Source: Pistricoccus aurantiacus
Lineage (GTDB): Bacteria > Pseudomonadota > Gammaproteobacteria > Pseudomonadales > Halomonadaceae
Strand: one strand, 5' to 3'
Length of the DNA stretch: 64,000 bases
Assembly (NCBI RefSeq): GCF_042682565.1
Contig: NZ_JBHUIC010000004.1
Positions 51,956-63,089 of the stretch are shown one piece after another; the stretch's first letter is position 1, and the number at the start of each line of letters is the position of its first letter. The translations under genes were made by a program, and so were the position numbers. The notes beneath the pieces are model-generated. The model made no database searches. It was not told the origin of the DNA and saw only the letters and a list, made by a program, of their open reading frames with translations.

Positions 51956-53248
51956 ATGGCAAAAATAATTAGCGATACGAATAGCAACACGCGAAGTATT
52001 AGCCATTACATGCAGATATTAGGCCCCGGTATTTTAGGGGCTGCCGCAGCAATAGGTGGCTCTCATCTAGTGGCCTCTACTCAGGCCGGTGCCAATTTTG
52101 GTTGGCAATTAGTCGGCCTGATTCTTCTAGTCAATGTGCTTAAGTATCCTTTTTTCCAGATTGGCGCACGTTACACCATGGCAGCCAACGAGACCTTGAT
52201 TCAAGGTTACGATCGTATTGGCCGTGGATTCTTGTATTTATTTACTGTGCTTAATATGGTGGTGTCGGTCATAAGTGTTGCTGGGGTGGCAATGTTATGC
52301 GGTAGCATATTAGGATTATTTATTGGAGATGATCTTAGCATTACACAACTGAGCATGATAGTGCTGGCAGCCTCCCTGATATTCTTGTTGACTGGCCATT
52401 ATAAAACACTCGATAGAGTGACAAAATGGATCATTGTTGGTCTAGCGGTAGCTACTATCTCTGCTGTGATCATTGCATTCAACAAGGGTGAGGCGGCTCC
52501 GCCTGATTTCATATCGCCCAGTCCATGGAATTTGGCGTCAGTTGGTTTTCTGGTCGCGCTTATGGGCTGGATGCCAGGGCCCATTGAGCTTTCTACCTGG
52601 AACAGTGTATGGCTTCGCCAGAAGAAAAAATTGAATAGCAGCCTAGGCGTAAAAGATGCGCTCGTCGATTTTAACGTAGGCTATGCTACCTCTACCATAC
52701 TAGCACTTTGTTTTGTTGCGTTGGGCGCTCTTGTATTGCATGGCAGTGGCACTAGTTTTTCAACATCGGGTATCGGCTTTGCCAATCAGTTGGTCGATGT
52801 TTACGCCACTGTGATAGGTGAGTGGAGTCGTTGGCTGATTGCGCTGATTGCGTTTCTATGTATGTTTTCTACTACGGTCACAGTGCTCGATGGCTATAGC
52901 CGATCATTGAGTGAATGTTTTGTGCAATTTAGTCAAGCGCAAGGCAGTGGTCCTACTGGCAACGGTAGCAAATATACTTACGCGCTGATGATTGTCATGG
53001 GCATTGCTGGCGCGATTATTATCATGTTTTTCAAAGGTGCGCTGTTAGCCATGCTTGAACTGGCGATGATATCCGCGTTTATCGGTGCCATGGTGTTCGC
53101 CTGGTTGAACTACCGCGTAATGAAGTTGCCGCAAGTGCCCGAACAGTATCGCTTGGGACGTGCCCTGAACATTTTGAGTTTGGCGGGAATTTTGTTCATT
53201 GTCTGCTTCAATTTGTTATTTGTTTATTGGTATTTATTTGTGAACTGA
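51956..53248 (+). CDS. NRAMP-like transporter with altered metal-site motifs
   Basis: A 430-residue membrane protein with about 11 hydrophobic helices, recognisable as NRAMP-like from GPGILGAAAAIGGSH ... QAGANFGWQLVGLILLVN. In classical divalent-metal NRAMPs the first helix carries DPGN and the sixth MPH; here these positions read Gly34-Gly35-Ser36-His37 and Met206-Pro207-Gly208. The substrate may therefore differ from Mn or Fe. The DNA is clearly AT-richer than its neighbours, with many TTA, ATA and AGT codons, suggesting transfer. It overlaps the recombinase gene by 15 bases, tail to tail. Confidence 0.8.
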   Translation: MAKIISDTNSNTRSISHYMQILGPGILGAAAAIGGSHLVASTQAGANFGWQLVGLILLVNVLKYPFFQIGARYTMAANETLIQGYDRIGRGFLYLFTVLNMVVSVISVAGVAMLCGSILGLFIGDDLSITQLSMIVLAASLIFLLTGHYKTLDRVTKWIIVGLAVATISAVIIAFNKGEAAPPDFISPSPWNLASVGFLVALMGWMPGPIELSTWNSVWLRQKKKLNSSLGVKDALVDFNVGYATSTILALCFVALGALVLHGSGTSFSTSGIGFANQLVDVYATVIGEWSRWLIALIAFLCMFSTTVTVLDGYSRSLSECFVQFSQAQGSGPTGNGSKYTYALMIVMGIAGAIIIMFFKGALLAMLELAMISAFIGAMVFAWLNYRVMKLPQVPEQYRLGRALNILSLAGILFIVCFNLLFVYWYLFVN

Positions 53249-54442
53249 ATGATCCACCCAGAAGGGATTGGACTCATGTTGGTCCCTTGGAGTGCGACGT
53301 GGTGAAAACACTGCCAGTTCATGACTACTTGATTGCTGATGCCATTCCTCGGCTTCCGCGTGCAGGTATCGAGCGGTGGTATCCAGCCGCGAATGGCGGG
53401 CATTTCTTGTCAGGTAACGTAGTTCGACGCCATTCTGTGCCTGATGCGTGATCGCCGTATGCCGCAGCCAGTGCGGCGACGCTCGGCGTAGCGTGACGGC
53501 TAGAGCCACGCCCTCTTCTCCTTGTTCATTTTCAAGCGCATCGGCGGCCTGCCGAAAGGTCTCCTTGATCAGCCGATAAAGCTGATTGTCCCCTAGCCCA
53601 TCAAGACCATTTTGACGTCGCAGCAAGGCACCCTGCTCTTCTATTGAAGGAAATTCTAACAAGTTTAGAAAATGTCGCCATTCTATTAGTAATTCAAGCA
53701 TGCTTGGCGGTACCGGGATTCGAGCCAACTTGCCGCCCTTGCCGATGGTCTGCCACCACCAGCGCCCTTCCCTTTGTAGAAAATCCCCCATCCGAGCCGC
53801 CGCCATTTCGCTGATTCGCGGCGCGAGCAGGTAGGCAAAGCCGAATATCAAGCGCCGGCGCCGCCAACGGTGGTGCTCTTTATGCGACGCTCGGATATCC
53901 AGGGGGCGGTTGACCCAGGCCCATAGCCATTCCCATAGCGGCCGTTCCAGGTAACGCTCAATGCCCGGCTGTCGGTTATCCAGGCGGCGGCGCTTGTCCC
54001 GCATCAGTCGAAACGGATTGTGCTCCACCCAACCCGCTTCCACTAGCCAGGCGTACATGCCCTGCAGGATGATCAGACTCTGACGGCGACTCGCCGGTGA
54101 CAGAGGCCGGCGAAATGGCCGCCACTGCGGGTGTTCGCGTGGCCGCGGCGGTCCTATCCAGCGGGCGGCAGGCTGCGGATCGCCAAGAAATGTCTCGAAA
54201 CGCATCAGGTGCTCACGACGCACCTGCTTCAAGGTGAGCCCTTGCTCTCCCAGCCACAGCAGCAGGCGCTCAGCTTCCTTGCGATAGGTTCGCCAAGTCT
54301 GTGGGCTGGCGCGATATTCATTGAGCCACTGGGTGACTGCCTGAGCATCGTTCGCAGCAGCAATTCGCAGCGTTGAAACGTCCGGCGCTTTAACCAGCAG
54401 TGCTTCCTGGAAAGGGATGGCATTCGGTGATGGTAGCGGCAT
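53234..54442 (-). CDS. Tyrosine recombinase / integrase
   Basis: A 402-residue site-specific recombinase. An N-terminal SAM-like core-binding domain (about residues 30-145) precedes the catalytic domain. The catalytic set appears complete: Arg in LLAPRISEMAAARMG, Lys in GKGGKLARIPVP, His-x-x-Arg in SPHWLRHTAI, His in ARHSRLDTTARYLHA, and the nucleophilic Tyr of RYLH. No phage or conjugation genes are next to it. It has no evident ribosome-binding site. The gene is GC-rich, unlike the NRAMP-like gene it meets. Confidence 0.86.
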   Translation of the reverse strand: MPLPSPNAIPFQEALLVKAPDVSTLRIAAANDAQAVTQWLNEYRASPQTWRTYRKEAERLLLWLGEQGLTLKQVRREHLMRFETFLGDPQPAARWIGPPRPREHPQWRPFRRPLSPASRRQSLIILQGMYAWLVEAGWVEHNPFRLMRDKRRRLDNRQPGIERYLERPLWEWLWAWVNRPLDIRASHKEHHRWRRRRLIFGFAYLLAPRISEMAAARMGDFLQREGRWWWQTIGKGGKLARIPVPPSMLELLIEWRHFLNLLEFPSIEEQGALLRRQNGLDGLGDNQLYRLIKETFRQAADALENEQGEEGVALAVTLRRASPHWLRHTAITHQAQNGVELRYLTRNARHSRLDTTARYLHAEAEEWHQQSSSHELAVFSPRRTPRDQHESNPFWVDHSVHK

Positions 54443-54455
54443 GGCAACTAGTATT

Positions 54456-54496
54456 GGTTGAAAACAGAGACTTCATCGGTTGAAAAAGAAACTTCA
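54456..54496. repeat. Two direct repeats upstream of the recombinase gene
   Basis: GGTTGAAAACAGAGACTTCA (54456-54475) and GGTTGAAAAAGAAACTTCA (54478-54496) lie 14 bases before the recombinase start in a 22-base register. They could be recombinase arm sites, att-related sequence or a regulator site. Confidence 0.65.
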
Positions 54497-54556
54497 GCTA
54501 TCTGATTCAGGCTAACACGGAACGGTTGATAGCATCTGAATGCCGAACGAACTGGC

Positions 54557-55111
54557 TCAGGAGCCCCCAACGAGGCTCGGATAGACAAGCGCGCCGTCTT
54601 TTCCGGGGCGAGCCGCCTCGGTCATCTTCGCCGGCTGGATACGGTCAGCGGTCATCAGGTGATGGACCTGCTCGCCGTGGTGGAGCAGATGATCGGCGAT
54701 GATGCGTCGATGACAACGCCACCACAGCGCTTCCGCGCACATGATCGCGCAGGTCTTGCAATGGCCGAGTTCGATCAAGGCAGCAAGTCCCTGTCGAAAC
54801 GCTTCCGACAAGGCGTAGTCCGCGTAGTTGTGGAAACTGCGATTACGCCAGTAACCGTTGACGTCATTTCCGATGGTTTTCGAGCGGTTGCGCAAGCCGG
54901 CCAGCGCGGCGCTGTGGGTATAGCTGATATCCAGCGGCGCAAGTGAGCCTGGCAACTCATCGTGATTGAATTGCGGATTGGTACGCGAGCGCGGCATGGC
55001 TCGAACATCAACCACGTGTTCCACCTCCCCCGCTTGCAGCAAGGTAACGAACTCATCGATAGTGCGGGTCGAATGGCCCACCGTGTAAAAAGCATGCTTC
55101 ACGACTGACAC
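54557..55111 (-). CDS. DUF488 family protein
   Basis: A 184-residue protein of the DUF488 family. The N-terminal YTVGHSTRTIDEF and VVDVRAMPRSRTNPQFN, the Asn/Tyr block YWRNRSFHNYADY, and the Cys-rich CAIMCAEALWWRCHRRIIADH are all characteristic. Its molecular function is unknown. It lies between the recombinase and the KfrA-type gene, and is common in mobile or variable regions of proteobacteria. Confidence 0.82.
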   Translation of the reverse strand: MSVVKHAFYTVGHSTRTIDEFVTLLQAGEVEHVVDVRAMPRSRTNPQFNHDELPGSLAPLDISYTHSAALAGLRNRSKTIGNDVNGYWRNRSFHNYADYALSEAFRQGLAALIELGHCKTCAIMCAEALWWRCHRRIIADHLLHHGEQVHHLMTADRIQPAKMTEAARPGKDGALVYPSLVGGS

Positions 55112-55276
55112 CTCATTTCATCGATGGCGATCACGAGTCGCTTACCATTGGACCATCCATCTGCTTGGCTTTGCGACAAATCAAGAGTGTCTGAAGCAGC
55201 AAGCATGGCACAATCCGCGCTAATACTATAAAAATTCAAGATAATGTGGGTAATCATGAATTATCAACTTAGGGTG

Positions 55277-55306
55277 TAATATTTATTACGTTTACGTATT
55301 ACGTAA
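55277..55306 (+). promoter_or_regulatory. Palindromic candidate operator for the KfrA-like gene
   Basis: Two inverted repeats are packed in an AT-rich stretch: TAATA-TT-TATTA at 55277-55288 and TTACGTA-T-TACGTAA at 55292-55306, with another ATTACG between them. The site lies about 72 bases before the gene start. KfrA proteins are known autorepressors that bind repeats near their promoter, so this is the natural target. Confidence 0.6.
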
Positions 55307-55377
55307 TATAGTATCGACCATGTCCCTACGATAGAATGGCGCCAAATTTAGGGCTGTCGAATCGGAGGATAAAAAAT

Positions 55378-56343
55378 ATGGCACGCAGCGGGGTTCAATA
55401 TGAGGATGTGCATCGCGTCATTCACCAGTTGCTGCAGCAAGGGGAAGCCCCGGCGGTACAAAAGATTCGCGAGGTGCTGGGAACCGGCAGTTTCACCACC
55501 ATCAGCGAACACCTGCGTCAGTGGAAAATCGAGCGGGCGGAGAATCGCGATCAGGCGCCGATTCAGGCCTTGCCGGATACCCTGCAGCGCCTGACCCACG
55601 AGCTCTGGCAGCAGGCGCAGGCCTTGGCGCATCAAGGCCTGCTGCATTATCGGGAAGAAGCGGATCGTCAGGTGATAGACGCTCAAAAGGAAGCAAGCGA
55701 CGCCCTGCGACAGGCGGAAGATGCCCGGCAGCGAGAGAGCGCCACGGCCAATCACCTCACTCATCTACAGACCGCTCTGGAAGAGAAAAGCACGGCCCTG
55801 ACCCGGGCCGAGATGAAACGGGAAACCCTGAGCGCTGCACTAGATGACGCAGGGCAAAAGCTCAAGCAGCTGGAAGGCCTGGTACCGCAGCTCGACAAGC
55901 AAAACCAGGCTCAGGCAAGGGAACATCAACAGGCTCTGAAAGATCAGGCCACCCAGTTCGAGACGCGCCTGGCGCAGGAAGAGCAGCGTCACGAAGCTAC
56001 GGAGGCGCGGCTGATGAGCCTGGTGGATAGCCTACGTCAGGAACGTCAGGCGCAGGAAAAGCAGCATGCCAAGGATCAGGCGCAGTGGGAGCGGCGGCTG
56101 AAAACCCTGGAGGCGACGCTGGCGGAGCAGCGCGAAACCCTTGAAGACGCCAGGCAGGCGCAGCGCGGAGCGGAGGAATCCCTGGCGCGCTATCAAGAAA
56201 GAGAGACTCGGCAGGAACAGGAAAACCAGCGTCTGCGTGAAATTCTGGCCGGTAGGGAAGCCGAACTGGCGGCCACGAGGCAACGCTGGGAGGACGCGCA
56301 GCAGCGGCTGGCTCGGGTCTCGCTACCGCCTTTTACCTATTGA
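55378..56343 (+). CDS. KfrA-type DNA-binding coiled-coil protein
   Basis: A 321-residue protein with a small N-terminal DNA-binding domain (about residues 1-75; VHRVIHQLLQQGEAPAVQKIREVLGTGSFTTI) of the plasmid KfrA-N type, followed by an almost continuous coiled coil of about 220 residues rich in Gln, Glu, Arg and Ala. Plasmid KfrA is an autoregulated nucleoid- and segregation-associated protein. This chromosomal copy lies near a recombinase. The ATG at 55378 follows GGAGGA. It is convergent with the FtsH-like gene, 13 bases apart. Confidence 0.82.
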   Translation: MARSGVQYEDVHRVIHQLLQQGEAPAVQKIREVLGTGSFTTISEHLRQWKIERAENRDQAPIQALPDTLQRLTHELWQQAQALAHQGLLHYREEADRQVIDAQKEASDALRQAEDARQRESATANHLTHLQTALEEKSTALTRAEMKRETLSAALDDAGQKLKQLEGLVPQLDKQNQAQAREHQQALKDQATQFETRLAQEEQRHEATEARLMSLVDSLRQERQAQEKQHAKDQAQWERRLKTLEATLAEQRETLEDARQAQRGAEESLARYQERETRQEQENQRLREILAGREAELAATRQRWEDAQQRLARVSLPPFTY

Positions 56344-56356
56344 AATTACTGAGTGC

Positions 56357-58189
56357 CTACTCCACTTGTTCCACCACGCTGGTGGCTCGCGGTGTCAAGG
56401 GCGCGGGAAGTTCGTCTTCTTCCAGGGTTTCCTTCTCCAGCAGTATCTCGGCCAGACGTTCCAGTTCGGCGCGCCGGCGCTCCAGAATATTACGTGCGGT
56501 AGCGTAGGCCTCGTCGATCAACTGTTTGACGGCAATATCGATTTCCCGGGCGGTTTCCTCGCTGAAGCGGCGCCCGCCGCCTTCGATGGGTTGTCCCAGG
56601 AAGTTGCCGCGTTCGGTTTCGTAGGCAATCTGGCCAAGATTCTCGTCCATGCCATAGCGCGTCACCATGGAGCGAGCGATATCGGTGGCCTTTACCAGAT
56701 CGTCGCTTGCCCCGGTGGATATTTCGTCGAAGAACAAGGCCTCGGAGGCTCTACCACCCAGCAGGACCGCCATCTTGTGCCGCAACTCTTCGGTGGTCAT
56801 CAAGAAGCGATCTTCCGTAGGTCGCTGCAGCGTATAGCCGAGGGCGCCGATACCGCGAGGAATGATGGAAACCTTGTGCACGGGATCCTGGCCCGGCAAG
56901 CTCAGAGCGACAAAAGCGTGACCCAGTTCGTGATAGGCAACGGTCTTGCGCTCCAGAGGATTAAGCAGCCGGTTCTTCTTCTCGAGACCGGCGACAATAC
57001 GCTCGATGGCGTCGTTGAAATCGCCGAGCGTCACGCTATGCCGTTCATCGCGTGCAGCCATGATCGCCGCTTCATTGCACAGGTTAGCGAGATCCGCCCC
57101 GGAGAACCCCGGTGTCAGCGCCGCCACCTGAGCCAGGTCGACCTTTGAATCAAGGGCAATCTTCTTGGCATGAACCTTGAGAATGGCCAGGCGCCCGGTC
57201 TTATCCGGCCGATCGACCAGAACCTGGCGGTCGAAACGTCCGGCCCGCATCAGGGCGGGATCGAGCACTTCCGGTCGGTTGGTGGCGGCCAGCAATACGA
57301 TACCCGAACTGGTATCGAAACCATCCAGTTCCGCCAGCAGCTGGTTGAGGGTCTGCTCCTTCTCGTCATGTCCACCGCCATAAGGCCCGGCCCCCCGGGC
57401 TCGTCCCAAGGCATCCAGTTCGTCGATAAAGATGATACAGGGTGACGACTTGCGCGCTTGTTCGAAGAGGTCACGCACTCGCGCGGCGCCCACGCCGACG
57501 AACATCTCGACGAATTCCGAACCGGAAATGGAAAAGAAAGGCACGTTGGCTTCACCAGCCACCGCTCGGGCCAGCAGCGTCTTGCCGGTCCCGGGCGGTC
57601 CCACCAGCAGTATGCCCTTTGGAGAGCGCGCCCCGACTCGCCGGTATTTTTCCGGCGACGTCAAGAAGGAGACGACTTCCTGCAGTTCTTCCTTGGCCTC
57701 CTCGACCCCTGCCACGTCCTTGAAGGTAGTCTTGGTATCCTGTTCGACGTAGACCTTGGCCTTGGATTTCCCCACGGACATCAGTCCGCCCATGCCTTGC
57801 TTCTCGGCCATGCGCCGAATGAAGAACAGCCATATCCCGACGAAGATCAGAGCCGGCAGCACCCAGGACAACAGGTCGCGGAAAAAGGTGTTTGGTATGT
57901 TGCCGGCGAACTCGACGTTCTGCTCGGCCAGCTTGCTTGCCAGGTCCAGCTCGACTCGGGTGGTCTCGAAGTACTGACGCCCGCCGGCCAAGGGAGATTT
58001 GAGCTTGCCCTTGAGTTTATCCGGACCGACCATGATCTCCTCGATCTGGCCTTCCTCAAGCAGGGTCTCGAATTCGCTGTAGGGAATCGTTTCGACTTGT
58101 TTTTGCGTGGCCCACCAATTCTGAAAGGTCACTAGTGCCAGGATGGCGAAAACGAAATACCAGAGATTGATATGTGCCTTGCGATCCAT
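56357..58189 (-). CDS. FtsH-family ATP-dependent zinc metalloprotease (second type)
   Basis: A 610-residue membrane AAA+ protease. Two N-terminal TM segments (about residues 8-22 and 105-125) flank a periplasmic domain. Walker A is GPPGTGKTLLARA, the second region of homology is NRPEVLDPALMRAGRFDRQV, and the zinc site is HELGH. The block GIGALGYTLQRPTEDRFLMT resembles the FtsH branch seen in cyanobacteria and autotrophs, unlike the LGVTFFLP of usual proteobacterial FtsH. The start at 58189 gives a normal N terminus; the longer frame is rejected. Confidence 0.88.
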   Translation of the reverse strand: MDRKAHINLWYFVFAILALVTFQNWWATQKQVETIPYSEFETLLEEGQIEEIMVGPDKLKGKLKSPLAGGRQYFETTRVELDLASKLAEQNVEFAGNIPNTFFRDLLSWVLPALIFVGIWLFFIRRMAEKQGMGGLMSVGKSKAKVYVEQDTKTTFKDVAGVEEAKEELQEVVSFLTSPEKYRRVGARSPKGILLVGPPGTGKTLLARAVAGEANVPFFSISGSEFVEMFVGVGAARVRDLFEQARKSSPCIIFIDELDALGRARGAGPYGGGHDEKEQTLNQLLAELDGFDTSSGIVLLAATNRPEVLDPALMRAGRFDRQVLVDRPDKTGRLAILKVHAKKIALDSKVDLAQVAALTPGFSGADLANLCNEAAIMAARDERHSVTLGDFNDAIERIVAGLEKKNRLLNPLERKTVAYHELGHAFVALSLPGQDPVHKVSIIPRGIGALGYTLQRPTEDRFLMTTEELRHKMAVLLGGRASEALFFDEISTGASDDLVKATDIARSMVTRYGMDENLGQIAYETERGNFLGQPIEGGGRRFSEETAREIDIAVKQLIDEAYATARNILERRRAELERLAEILLEKETLEEDELPAPLTPRATSVVEQVE

Positions 58190-58364
58190 GATCCGCCGCT
58201 CCCATCCTGAGATTATGACGGCGCCTTTCAACCTTGACACAAGCCAAGCCACCGCCTGAATACTCTTATCTTCTCCTGTAGAAGAGAGGAGTCAAGGATC
58301 CAGGCCAGATTCGGGGTGAGCCTTGCCGTAAGGAAACCGAAAGATATACGCGCTCAAGGCGTTA

Positions 58365-58955
58365 TCAGCGATAATAGGCCTGGCTGGTATCGCTGTGATC
58401 CGTCACGTCGCGGATGCCGCCCAACTCCGGAATACGCTCCAGCAGGGTGCGTTCGACGCCGTCCTTGAGGGTCAGATCCACTGCGGCACAGCCCTGGCAG
58501 CCGCCACCGAAGGCGAGTACGGCGACGTTTTCTTCCGTCAGTTGCACCAGACGAATCTCGCCGCCGTGGGCAGCCAGGCCGGGATTGATTTCGCTGTAGA
58601 GAATATAGTTGACCCGATCTTCCAGGGGGCTGTCCGCGTTGACCTTGGGCATCTTGGCGTTGGGCGCCTTGATGGTCAGCTGCCCGCCCATGCGGTCCGC
58701 GTTGAAATCCACTACCGCTTCTTCAAGGAACGGCTCGCTGTTTCTGTCCAGATAGACGGTGATCTTGTCGAGATCGAGCCGCGTATCGTTGGGCTCCTCC
58801 TCCCCGGGGCGGCAATAGGCCAGACAGGTTTCCGCATAGGGGGTACCCGGCTGAGTGATGAAGATACGCACCGCAATCCCTTCCACGCCCTGCTTCTCCA
58901 GCAGTTCCGCGAGATAATCCTGGGCGCTGTCGGTAATTTGAATACTTTCGCTCAT
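58365..58955 (-). CDS. nfuA: Fe-S biogenesis protein NfuA
   Basis: A 196-residue carrier that delivers 4Fe-4S clusters to apoproteins. The N-terminal degenerate A-type domain (residues about 1-95; no Cys pair) is followed by the Nfu domain with the cluster-binding CxxC in FGGGCQGCAAVDL. The C-terminal end is normal. It stands 175 bases upstream of the FtsH-like gene start region and is divergent from metH. Role and residues match NfuA well. Confidence 0.94.
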   Translation of the reverse strand: MSESIQITDSAQDYLAELLEKQGVEGIAVRIFITQPGTPYAETCLAYCRPGEEEPNDTRLDLDKITVYLDRNSEPFLEEAVVDFNADRMGGQLTIKAPNAKMPKVNADSPLEDRVNYILYSEINPGLAAHGGEIRLVQLTEENVAVLAFGGGCQGCAAVDLTLKDGVERTLLERIPELGGIRDVTDHSDTSQAYYR

Positions 58956-59198
58956 GTAAGAAACCCTGGTTCGATGCTGCGAATTTGCCCTCTATGATAG
59001 AGGAAAAGCTCGCTTCCACACAATCCCGAGTGAAATAGTCAAGTTTTATCGATGCTGGAGAATCACGCCTTCTGATAAACTAAGCTCATTCACCTCATCG
59101 CGATCTATCAAGCCGGCGCCGCCTTCCTGTTAAGCAAAAAGGGAAACAGATCGGCAAGCGATCATTAAAAGAATTCAACGTGGAGACAGACCCTGACC

Positions 59199-62900
<3,702 letters not shown>

Positions 62901-62942
62901 AAATAGCCTAGTGGATTGCGTACCACTACGTTGATTCAAGAC

Positions 62943-62980
62943 AGACCCAAGGAGAATGTTCTTCTTGGGTCTACTTTTTT
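62943..62980 (+). terminator. Rho-independent terminator after metH
   Basis: AGACCCAAG (62943-62951) pairs with CTTGGGTCT (62964-62972). The stem can be extended inward by GAGAA/TTCTT with one G-U pair. A run of six T follows at 62975-62980. Confidence 0.88.
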
Positions 62981-63089
62981 ATAACAAAATAGAAATGAAT
63001 TATGTTTTTTTATTCTTTCATAGAATAAAAGAGAGCGGTTATGGTGGGTGCCACGAATTTATATCGCCTTGCTTACCAGGATCGCTCGA

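Noticed and set aside
53234..54442. Prophage around the integrase
   Set aside because: No capsid, tail, terminase, lysis or repressor genes on either side; only a lone recombinase.
58956..59198. Cobalamin or SAM riboswitch upstream of metH
   Set aside because: The 243-base region is too short and I recognise none of the conserved core elements; a covariance-model search would be decisive.
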